From positions 62,001 to 126,000 of the forward strand of contig JAEHOE010000133.1 of the NCBI GenBank assembly GCA_016858145.1: a DNA stretch of 64,000 bases. Reading direction: 5' to 3'. Both the position numbers and the translations under genes were made by a program. The stretch is from Edaphochlamys debaryana. Its lineage: Eukaryota; Chlorophyta; Chlorophyceae; Chlamydomonadales. Shown piece after piece: positions 55,301 to 64,000 of the stretch (within the stretch, counting starts at the first letter, position 1; every line of letters starts with the position of its first letter). The notes beneath the pieces were generated by a model that saw nothing but the letters and a program-made list of their open reading frames with translations, was not told where the DNA came from and ran no database searches.

Positions 55301-58300
55301 CGGCCGGCTCGCCGTCGCTCTTGGGCCCGGACGAGGCCGCCGCCACGGTCGCGGCAGTGCTTAAGACGCTGGGCTCTCCCGCCCAGACGCCGACGGCGGG
55401 GGCTGGCGGCGCCAGCTCGCGGCGGCGGTCCATGGCCTTTTGGCTGGGGTCAGAGGAGTCGGCAGCGCTGGGGCCGCCGCCGGAGGTGGCAGCGGCGCTG
55501 GCGGCGACGGCCGCTGGCGCGCCGGCGGAGTTCACACCCAGCCAGGACCCGGACGACCTCGTGTGGCTCGCCCCGCGGGCGGCGTCGCGGACTGTCCCAC
55601 GCATGCCGTCGCTGGCCCGGCGGCCGTCGACCCGGTTTGCGGCGGATGGGCCCTCGTCGCCGCCGGCGGCCGGGGCGGCGGCGGCAGCGGCGGCCCAGCC
55701 GGTTGCGCGGTCTTCGGCGGCGGTGCGGAGGGGCTCGCAAGAGGGGCTTTTGACGGCGGCGGCGCGGAGGGGCTCACAGGAGGGGGCTCTGACGGCGGCG
55801 GCGCGGCGGGGGTCGCAGGAGGGGCTGCAAGCGGCGTCGGCGGCTACCGCCGGCTTGCTCGCCCACCCGGCGCTGACGGAGCCTCAGTCGAATGGCGGCG
55901 GCGGCGGCGGCGGCGGCGGCGTGGCACCCGGCGGCCCAGGCATTCCCGCCGACGGCGTCGACAACTCAGTCACGCTGTTGCATCGCTTTGCCTCCTCGCG
56001 ACTCTTCGAGTCCCCCGCCTCGACGGCACGACAGATGGAAAGCCCCGGGCCGCTGTCACATCGTGGCGCCGGCGGCGACCTTTTGTCTTCCCTCACGGGT
56101 TCCGTGGAGCCCACGCCCCGACCGGGAACCGCACCCGTAGGCGTGTCCTCTCGCATCATGCGGCCGCTAGGAGTCGCAGGGAACGCGGCGGGAGGGCCGA
56201 ACCCAGCTGGCGGCGCCGCTCCGGCGGCGGCGGCGCACCTGAACGGCCACTCGGCGGCCGCCGCCACCGCCGCCGCCACCGCCGCGGCGGCGGCGGCGGT
56301 GGCGGCGGCTATCGCCGGGGACCCCAGCTGGCCGGCGCACGCGGACGCTGCGGTGGCAGCGTCAGCGGCGCTGAATGCAACCGCGGCGGCGGGTCGGGGC
56401 CGCGGGCCGGGGCCGGTGGCGGAGGCGATTGAGCCGCCGTCGCCTACGGTCTGCGACGCTGCTCGCAAGGCCGCCAAGCGTCCGTCCATCTTCCGACGCC
56501 TGACGGAGCCCCTGTCACCCTCTCCGGCGCAAGTCGCGCCGGAGCCGATCCCTGCCGCGCTTCCGGGCACGAACTCCCCCGGCGCCCCACCCTCGCCCTT
56601 CGCCACGCCCTTCCCCGAGCTCAGCTCCGCCACCTCCGTCGCCTTGCCCGCCGCCGCCTCCGCCACCTTGCCCGCCACCGCCTCCGCCGTCCTGCCCGCC
56701 GCCGCCAGCACCTCCACCTCGCTCCTCCCCGACGGCGCCGCCATCCTCCGCCTCAACACCCGTCGCTCCACAAACTTCGGCGCCCTCAGCCCGCTGCCGT
56801 CAGGCGTTCACCCCCACCTCACCGACGGTCAGCACCCCGCCGGACCCCACCCCGACGCCTCCGCGCCCGCCGCCCCCGTGGCCCCCACGCGCCGCCCGCC
56901 CCGACTCAGTATGGCCGAGGCCCCACTCGCAGACGATGGCAATGAGGTGTTTGGGCACGGGGATGAGCCCGAGTGGATCTCCACACGCACGCCCTTGGGC
57001 CGGGCCCGCTACCGCCGGGGTAGCGTCGAGTCCATCAAGGAGGAGGAGCTGTTTGCGCTGGCGCCCGCCGGCGGCGGCGTGAGCGGCAGCGGCCCACTCA
57101 GCCCCGGGCAGCGCAGCCCCGGTCCCCGCAGCCCCATCGCCTCGGCTCACGGCACGATACACTCGGCCTTTTCGAGCCGCGGCCGCGTCGCCCGCCGCAG
57201 CTCCGCCGAGTCACTATACGACCGCTCGTCGCACGCAACCACGCAGAACGGCCTCGTGCCGCCCTCGCCACACGGTCACGGAGCGGACGGGCCCGGCCTC
57301 ACCCCGGGTCCACCCCGCAGCCGCGCGACTTCCGGGTTCGGGATGCTGACGACCTCGCCCTCGCACAACCCCGGTTCGGGCACGCACAGCCGCCGCGCCA
57401 GCGCGTACGGCCTGGGTGCCGTGCGCTCCAGCCGGATCAGCGCCACGGGGCTCGCGCCGCGCGCGCCGCCTCCGCCGCCGCCACCGCCGCCTCCGGAGGG
57501 CGTGTTTGTGCCCAAGGCGGCGTGGAACCAGCTGCTAACGGTGGGTGCAGCGTGTGCGTCGGTTGGTTAGGGCCCTCAGGGTTTGCTTTGGGACCCGACT
57601 CCCTCCGCCGCGGCGAACCGCTTTCTTGCGGCCTGCGCGCCCCGGCCGCCTGGGTGCCTCCAAGCCCCCGGCCCACCTCACCCCTCCCTCCCCTCTTTCA
57701 TCCATCCCCCATCCTCCTCCCCATCCTCCTCCTCCTGTGCCCCGCCCACGCAGGCGGTCTCCAAGCTGAGCACCTTTGAGACGGCCATGACGGAGCTCCT
57801 GGACCTAGTCACCCTCCAGGACGAGGCGCTGGGGCGGCTGGAGACCAAGGCCGCCAAGGCAGCGGCCATGGGCGGCGGCGCCGGCAACATGATGATGGGT
57901 GCATCCACTTCGGTCCTTGGCATCGTGGCCCCGCACCTCGGCGGCGGCGGCCCCAGCGCCAGCGGCGGCTCCCGCTCCGCCGGCGGCGCCGGCGGCAACG
58001 CGTCGGCGCGCGCGGCGCTCATTGGCGGCCGGGGCCCGGGCGGCGGCGCTTCGTCTTCCATGGCGGGCCTGGACGGGCCCGGCGGGGGCCCGGTGAACGG
58101 CAGCGGGGCCATGGGGTCCAACGGGCAGCTCAGGGGCGACCGCATCCGGAGGGCCGCGGGGCAGCCCAACGGCGAGCTTAGCGGCAGCGGCGGTATGGCG
58201 GGCGCGGCGGCCGCCGCCATCGCCGCGGATACGAGCGACGGCGGAGAGGTGGGTGGGACGGATGGCTGGGTGGTGGGGCGTGTAGTTGTGGGTGTGGGTG

Positions 58301-59006
58301 GGACATGCTAGCTTGCCCTGCGCCTCAGCGCGTGGGGAGCGCCTGGCTATCACGACACCCGAGTCGCGTGATCCCCTCTCTAGTAGCATTTCCAGTCCTC
58401 GCGCTCACCCTCTCCTCCTTCCCTTCCCTCCTCCCTGCGTCCGCCGCCGCTCAGGGGCCCCAGCCGGCCTCCGCCAGGCAGCGCGTGCAGGGCGCCGTGC
58501 GAGCCATGGCGCTCACCGCACGGCTGCGCAACACGCTGGCCGGCTCGCGGTCGCAGCTGCCGCCGCTGTCCGACGGCGGCGGCGAGCAGCCCTCCGTGCT
58601 GGGCAGTGAGATCGAGCGCGCCTTCAGCAGCAACAGCATACCCGTCACCCCCGCGAGCGGCAGCTTTGCGGGCGGGCGCGGAGGCAGCAGCGCCGGCCAG
58701 CTGTCCATCGCGGCGCTGACGTCAGGCGGCGGCGGCACTGCGGAAGTACGACCGGCCAGAGCGCGTCGGTCCAGCAATCTGGCGGACCGTTTCAACGGAG
58801 TCTCCGACGCCGGGCCGCCGATGGTGGGTTCATTCAAGGGCGCGTCTGGCGCAAAGGTCCGGCGCTCCAGCTTGCTGGCGGTGGGGTCCACGCCGGCGCT
58901 CAAGTCAGCGCTCAAGGGCGGGACTGGGGGCGGCGGCGGGCAAGGACCGGGGCTGCCCCGGGAGTCGACGGACGTCCCGCCGATGCCCGTTCCGGAGTGG
59001 GGGTAG
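49352..59006 (+). CDS. Cyclic-nucleotide-binding cation channel with a CNG-like pore and a very long tail
   Basis: Fifteen exons agree in phase: 49352-49411, 49597-49698, 49957-50014, 51000-51306, 51496-51667, 51903-52328, 52518-52663, 52812-52905, 53130-53234, 53406-53489, 53783-53995, 54243-54317, 54484-57540, 57754-58248, 58455-59006 (about 1981 residues). Six transmembrane segments are clear: S1 'VFIMSLVVWTAVTVPLSV', S3 'FWFWIDLVGTIPFDSIILW', S4 with spaced arginines 'APRMLRLGRLLRFLDSF', S5 'LFMAMILISHWLACIWYMM', S6 'FYVVVLVAGTFFYSAIVG'. The pore filter is 'LLLVGDNIP' (about residues 373-381), without GYG. A C-linker and cyclic-nucleotide-binding domain follow (about 455-600), with 'FGEVALL' and the phosphate-binding Arg in 'GKRTANC'. 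About 1370 residues of Ala/Pro/Ser-rich tail contain three 'RRGSQEG' repeats. Plasma or ciliary membrane is likely; cAMP or cGMP gating is inferred from the family. Confidence 0.93.
55728..55830 (+). repeat. Threefold in-frame repeat in the channel tail
   Basis: Three successive copies of a unit encoding roughly R-R-G-S-Q-E-G-x-L-T-A-A-A (period about 42 bases). R-R-x-S is the consensus for phosphorylation by cAMP- or cGMP-dependent kinases, so the repeat multiplies a possible kinase site. Confidence 0.75.
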
Positions 59007-61054
59007 GGCCGAAGCGGTCTGGCCGGAAAGCTCGTTGGCGGGGCGCAGGCCTGGACTGCCTTGGGCCTGAGCCTTTGGCGGCGGCGCGTGGCGGCGTACG
59101 CAGGGGGCTGCGCTGGCGCTGGCCGTGCGCCAGCTGCATCCCCGGTGGCGCGGTCCGGCTTGCAGTGGCGGCGCGCCCGACGTGAGGATCACGTGTCCGC
59201 TGGGGGCGCTGCTGCGGCCAAGCCTTGGACACGGCCGCGGTAATATGTGGTGACTGGATGCCCAGCAGGCGGTCAAGCAAAGGGTTTCCAAAGAAGGGTT
59301 TAGCTGGGAATGACGCCGATACACCTGACGCTAGCGGTGGCCACATTCATTTCACCATGCTGTGAGCGGGGGCAGCGGCCCTGCGAAGCTCGGCTGTCTT
59401 GTTACACATAGCAACCCTGGACTCGAGTCGCATGTGGCAGTTGCACTCGGGCTGGGAGGCACGGACGTAGCTGGTTCGGGTGTGCGGTGGTGTGTTTTAG
59501 GCCTGGCGCAAGCGGTGGTTGACCCGACGGGCGAGGGAGTTGTGAGTGAGCCGCTCATAGCCCGCCCCGCTTGTGTGAGCATGGTGCCCAGAGCTTTTGA
59601 CGCGATGGACAGATACGGTGGCGGAAAGGGGCTGTGAGCGCCTCGTCTGACCCCAGGGACTTGGACCTTTTAGGTTTGTGGCGCTGACGGGTTTCTCGAG
59701 GTACCGTATCTTGTGCGCTGGCCATCTATCTATCGCGCGCGCTAGCTCTGCTGTGTCGCGTCGCATCTAGGCTTGCTGTTCCAAACCTGCGCAGGCGCCG
59801 TGTGTTGAGCGGTTGCCGCAGGCAGGCGTGCATCTCCATATTGTGAGCAACTCTAGGATTCCAGGCCTTCACTGCCATCACAGCCCTTGATATGGCCTTG
59901 CTTGTAGCGTGACGTGCGAACCAATAAACCTTTGGCTTTATCAATGTGCACGTGTCTATCTATATCTCACAACGGACTCGCGCTGAGTTGAGGATGTTCT
60001 CTGATGAACGTGGGCTTTGCGGCTCGTTCTAGACAGGATTGGCAGGCCGGTGGACATTACCGGCGCTGGCATTGGTGGGGCGGCTTGGATGCGAACTGGC
60101 ATCTCACTGCGGGAACGGGAGGGCAAGACCTCCATTACTCTCGGCCAAAGAATGAATGAGCTCGTGTCCACGGCTTGTGGAATGTGTGGCTGTGGCGTGG
60201 GCATGGGAGTGGGTTACGGTACGTGTGTTCATGTCTCAAGTACGGCCGTAAGTACGGCCGACACACGTGGTCCTGCCGAATGTGTGCTGCCGCACTGTCA
60301 CGGCAGCTTCGGTGCGTGGGGCCAGCACGCTGTGTCGGCCAGAACCGGCCAATGTCTTTTGGCAACTGCTCAAAGCGGCTGAGGTTGAGCACTCATGAGG
60401 CATGCATGGCCGCCTCCAAGGGCGGGGATCGGGGCCTGGGGGCCGCGCTAAGCCTATTGGGGACAGGCGGCATGCGTGAGTCAAAGGTGCGATAGTTGTG
60501 CCGTACCACCCGTACTGAAGTATGTGATTTAAGATGTCCGTCAACGTGTTGGCCGACCCGTTTGACCGGGTGGTGGGCTAGTGGTGAGCGGGGCATGTTA
60601 AGGAAGAATCCTAGTCTTGTAAAACCCCAACGTTTCGTGCGCGTCCGTGTCTGCCCAAGCTCTCGGGGCTACCTTGACGCGGGGGGTGCGGCTTGTCGCC
60701 AGGCTTTCCTGCCGCGTGCTTAGCCCATGCACCTGCATAGCCCATGCGTGTGTTGGGGTACGAGGAACCCGTAAGCAAGTGGAAAGCCCATGCGTGTGTC
60801 TATCGCAGCACTGTTACCCAGCCACGGCATCGCCTGACCCAGCATCCAGGGCTACCACCATACAGCAGTCCACCCGGGCGCACGAACCTCCTCGCTCCCC
60901 GACACGCCCCAAGCTCAAAGGACCCTATAGATCGAGTTACGCGAACGAAGTCGCTGCCGTCTGTGCCCGCCCATCCACAGCCCCAAGCCCTCAACACCTG
61001 CACGTGCGTCCTCTCATGGCCGGCCTCATTCTCTTGGAGCAGATAGGTGTTCCC
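59007..61054. other. Region between two convergent genes
   Basis: The 3' untranslated region of the channel gene, followed by about 1.5 kb with no gene evidence. tgtaa occurs near 60617 on the plus strand, 1.6 kb past the channel stop, which is far for a polyadenylation signal. A frame from 60647 to 61957 on the plus strand is opposite the Ala-rich gene and is not supported. Confidence 0.5.
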
Positions 61055-62648
61055 TCACTTCTCCCTCTCCTTGCCCTTGCCCCGGTCCTCCTTCTCCTTG
61101 CCCCTGCCCTTTCCCCGGTCCTCATGACCCTTCCCCTTGTCCTTGCCTTTGTCCCGGCCCTTCCCCTTCCCCTTGCCCTCGACGCTCCCCTCTCCCGCGG
61201 CCCTCGCCTGGGCTCCGCCCCCGTTTCCGCCCCCGCCCTGCACGGCACCCCCGGCCGCAGCGCCTCCGGCGGCGGCGGCCGCGAGTGCTCCAGCCTCAGC
61301 GCCCGTAACTGTGGCGGCGGGGCTAGAGGGGCTGGGAGAGGGACTGGGGCTGGGGCTGGTGCCAGGAGAGGAGGAAGGGCCAGGGGAGCCAGCCGCAGAG
61401 GCACCGCCGTTGGCCGTGCATGCGCAGGGCCCGCTGACGGCGGCCAGGGCGTCTGCGAAGGCGCCGGCGGTGGCGGAGGCGACGGCGGTGGCGACGGCGG
61501 AGGAGCTGGCGGAGGCGGTGCCGCCTGGGGCAGGCAATGTATGTGGGAAAGATGTGAAGGGGAGGGGATGGGAGGGTCGCGTGCAACCCCTCCTGCGGCC
61601 GGTTCCCCGGGCCGTGCTCTTGCGCACTCGCTTGGATTGCGCTTCTGCTTCGAACCCCTCCTGCACGTCATAGCGCCGCACTCACAGCAATGCCAGCCCA
61701 ACGGGCTCCCTCCTGCGTCGGTCAGAGTCAGGGACTGCTGCGCGCCCTACGTACCTGTTGAGCACGCACTGGCGGAAGCGGATGCGGTGGCGGAGGCGAT
61801 GCTGCTCTGGAGGGCCTCGGCGTTGGCGGCCGCAACCGCCTGGGCGCAGTTGCTGGTGGCGGAGGCGAAGGCGCTGGCGACGGCCCTGGCCACGGCGGTG
61901 GCGGTGGCGGTGGCGGAGGCACCGGCGGTGGCGCAGCCACTGCCGGAGCCTGGGTAGGCGGGGACCCGACCCAAGCCAGCACGTCAAGGAAGGGAGTGGG
62001 TGCAGCTCTCTACGCGGTTACCCACCCCTTCATTCGCGGGAAACACGCACCTGCTTCAGCTGCCCTCCCTTCCACCGGTTGACCCACCCTGCACTGTGAC
62101 GGAGCCCTGGGCGCTCGCAAAGGCGGTGGCGGTGGCCTGAGCAACGGCGGTCGCCAGGGCCTGCGCCGCCGCCTTGGCGTCGCCGCCGCCGCACACGTCC
62201 GCCACCGCCGCCGCCACCGCCTGGGAGCTGGCGGAGGCGGCCTCATCGAGGGAAGCCGAGGAGGCGTGGGCGACGGACGTCACCTGGCTCTGCCGCAGGC
62301 CCCGCCGGGCGCCGCCGGGGAGCTCCATGCCGCTGCCGCCGAGACCTGCGGCAGTCGGGGGGGGGGCGAAGTTGAGAGATGATATGAGGGATCAGGTTGC
62401 GAGGGCGCAGGTCCCAACTCGCACTCGAGGCGCTGGCGCGGGGACGTCAGCGAGAGAGCCCCTGGCCGAGGCGGAAGCTGGGTCGCCTGCAGCTGTGCGC
62501 CCTCCTCGTGCGGACCTGTTGTCGTCGCCCCGTCAGCTCCGCAGCACGCCGCGAGCAGCAGCAGGGGCAGTGCGGCGGCCAGGGCCAGAGGCGACCGGCG
62601 GGAGCGCCTTCGCGCGTGCGGCGGCGCGGGCACGCGTTCAAGAGCCAT
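61055..62648 (-). CDS. Secreted Ala-rich protein with paired cysteines and a Lys/Gly tail
   Basis: Four exons on the minus strand, all joined in phase 1: 62648-62516, 62345-62088, 61949-61755, 61524-61055 (351 residues). The start is a signal peptide, 'MALERVPAPPH', an arginine cluster, then 'LALAAALPLLLLAACC'. Exons 2-4 each carry one block in which Ala occupies nearly every second position ('ALATAVAQATATAFASAQ', 'ATATATAVARAVASAFASA', 'SAVATAVASATAGAFADAL'), with one or two cysteines nearby. The last about 45 residues are a highly charged Lys/Gly/Glu/Arg tail ('GKGKGKGRDKGKDKGKG'). Probably extracellular (wall, matrix or surface). No family recognised; the alternating-Ala pattern resembles repetitive structural or ice-active proteins in style only. 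Confidence 0.78.
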
Positions 62649-63518
62649 GTTTCAAGTGTGTGGTTGCAGGGTGCCGGTTAACAGTCGGGCTGCGCCTTAG
62701 ACATTTGCTTGTGAGTCCGGAATGGCACGCGGCTTCGCACGACCCTCTGCATGACGCCCCCCGGCTGTGGGTCGCCGGTCCCAGGGTCCCCGCAGGGATG
62801 TGCTTGCCCATCCCCGCTGCAGGAGATTGTCGGGGCACGCCGAAGCACGCCGAAGCCAGAGTCTTACAATACTGCAGCCCTCGACCCTCCAGCCGACTCC
62901 AACTCACAAGCAACACCCTTCCTACCTAGCTTCCTGCTCCTGCGTACACGTCCACCCCCGCTCAGCCCCCCCTGCCGTTGCCCTGGCCCTGGCCCGGGTT
63001 GCCCTCGGCCTGAGCCCTTCCCACGCCCCTAGCCTGAACATTCCCGCTGTTGCCGCGCCCCTGGGAGTTGCCGGGTCCGCTGCTTTCAGGAGGGTCATCG
63101 AGGGAAGGCGTCCGTGCATGCGCGGTCGGGCCGTGCCGTGGGGGTCCATGCGGTGTGGGGATGTTGGGGCGAGGGCACACGGTCAGGGGCGGCCAAGCGA
63201 GAGCACCGGCGCTTGCGTGTGTGTTACACGCTGCTGGGTGCTGGGTGCTAGCAGGCGGGGCTAAGTGCGCCCTGGTCCGGGCCCTCCAACGCAACGGCGC
63301 AACCATGCAAAGCCTGCACGCAGCATACTGTACTGTGCGGTGCACGCATGTGGGCCGATGAGCGTTACAGACCGCATGCCAACCTTGACAAGTCATTCAC
63401 CCCAGATAGATGCAAGCCAATATGGTGCACGTGCACATGCGCCCAGGCCCTTCCATTTCTGCCCCCTGACGGCGCGGTCTGCCAAGCCAGCTCGATCCCG
63501 GCAATCTTCCCGGCGTTA
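62649..63518. other. Region between two genes in tandem on the minus strand
   Basis: Promoter of the Ala-rich gene and 3' untranslated region of the gene that ends at 63519. Nothing else gene-like seen. Confidence 0.5.
63365..63369 (-). other. TGTAA polyadenylation signal
   Basis: ttaca on the plus strand (agcgttacag) gives TGTAA on the minus strand about 150 bases past the stop codon at 63519. Confidence 0.5.
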
Positions 63519-64000
63519 CTAGTGGCGCCCTCCAAAGTTGAACACTGACCCGCCGTTCGTGCTGGTCGCGGTGCCGCCGGGCGCAGTGGCCACCGAGCCG
63601 CCGGAGATACCCGGGCAGCTGCAGAGCTGACCGCCGAAGTACCTGGGGGGTGGGAGGGTGCGGAGGGGTGCGGGTAAAGGTGAGGACGGTTGAAAGATAG
63701 ACGGGTGCTTGCATGATCTACTGGCCCCTCCGCACCCTGCTAAATCGCTCCTGAGCCCCGCACTGTCATGCACGACTCCTGCGTGCCCTGCCCTACCGGT
63801 CCTGCCACACGGCGGGGCTGGACTGCACCAGGGTGTAGCGGCAGTTGCGCAGAGGCCTGGGGGCGGGGGAAAGGGCAGGGGCCGGCCAAAGGAGGGGGTA
63901 GAGAGGTTAGGGCTGTGTGGCGGCTGTGTGGCGGCAGGGACCAAGGAACCGGAGGAGGAAGGGAATCGTTCAACTGACGGAGGGCGTACTTTGAAGGCCA
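63519..64000 (-). CDS. 3' end of an unidentified gene (partial)
   Basis: Three exon pieces agree in phase: from the window edge to 63990, then 63856-63797, then 63642-63519 with the stop. The joined end reads '...LRNCRYTLVQSSPAVWQDR', 'YFGGQLCSCPGISGG' and a Gly/Thr/Ser-rich finish '...VFNFGGRH'. Four cysteines in about 60 residues and no charged cluster fit a secreted or membrane-exposed protein, but the N-terminus is outside the window. I do not recognise the family. Confidence 0.55.
   Translation of the reverse strand, partial: AFKVRPPSVERFPSSSGSLVPAATQPPHSPNLSTPSFGRPLPFPPPPGLCATAATPWCSPAPPCGRTGRAGHAGVVHDSAGLRSDLAGCGGASRSCKHPSIFQPSSPLPAPLRTLPPPRYFGGQLCSCPGISGGSVATAPGGTATSTNGGSVFNFGGRH

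Noticed and set aside
60647..61957. 436-codon plus-strand frame
   Set aside because: Overlaps the Ala-rich secreted gene on the other strand, whose four exons and signal peptide are coherent.

Overview
The window looks like nuclear DNA of a green alga of the Chlamydomonas/Volvox (volvocine) type. Seen directly: very high GC, genes broken by many 100-400 base G-rich introns with GT-AG borders, long Ala/Gly/Pro low-complexity coding stretches, and TGTAA polyadenylation signals behind several minus-strand genes. There are no operons, Shine-Dalgarno sites or bacterial features. I built the exon models by hand from splice borders and from phase agreement between exons. The species is inferred and was not tested.

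Layout. 1-4.9 kb: a graveyard of L1-type LINE fragments on the minus strand (an ORF1-like piece and two reverse transcriptase pieces). 6.2-11.1 kb (+): a 12-exon gene for a secreted protein with a beta-trefoil-like head and 12 copies of an eight-cysteine module. 12.4-17.7 kb (+): remains of an LTR-type element with TATA box, frameshifted Gag and no pol that I can recognise. 18.5-23.5 kb (-): an unknown multi-pass membrane protein with two frame breaks. 24.1-27.2 kb (+): a 5'-truncated LINE whose reverse transcriptase carries an in-frame 18-unit minisatellite.

27.9-37.5 kb (+): a 14-exon gene for an approximately 2197-residue protein with about three ubiquitin-like folds, ankyrin repeats and a huge disordered tail. 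38.9-43.65 kb (-): a GYF-like domain protein whose first exon I could not place. 44.3-48.3 kb (+): a SET-domain methyltransferase with a probable organelle transit peptide, divergent from the GYF-like gene; one short unit in a GGGGGC repeat breaks its frame. 49.35-59.0 kb (+): a 15-exon, approximately 1981-residue cyclic-nucleotide-binding cation channel whose pore lacks GYG. 61.05-62.65 kb (-): a small secreted Ala-rich protein with paired cysteines and a Lys/Gly tail. 63.5-64 kb (-): the 3' end of another gene running off the window.

The genes do not form one pathway. The window is an ordinary algal gene neighbourhood interrupted by two retroelement clusters. The most unusual items are the cysteine-module protein with symmetric phase-1 exons, the ubiquitin-like/ankyrin fusion, the CNG-like pore split by an intron, and the coding minisatellite inside the LINE.
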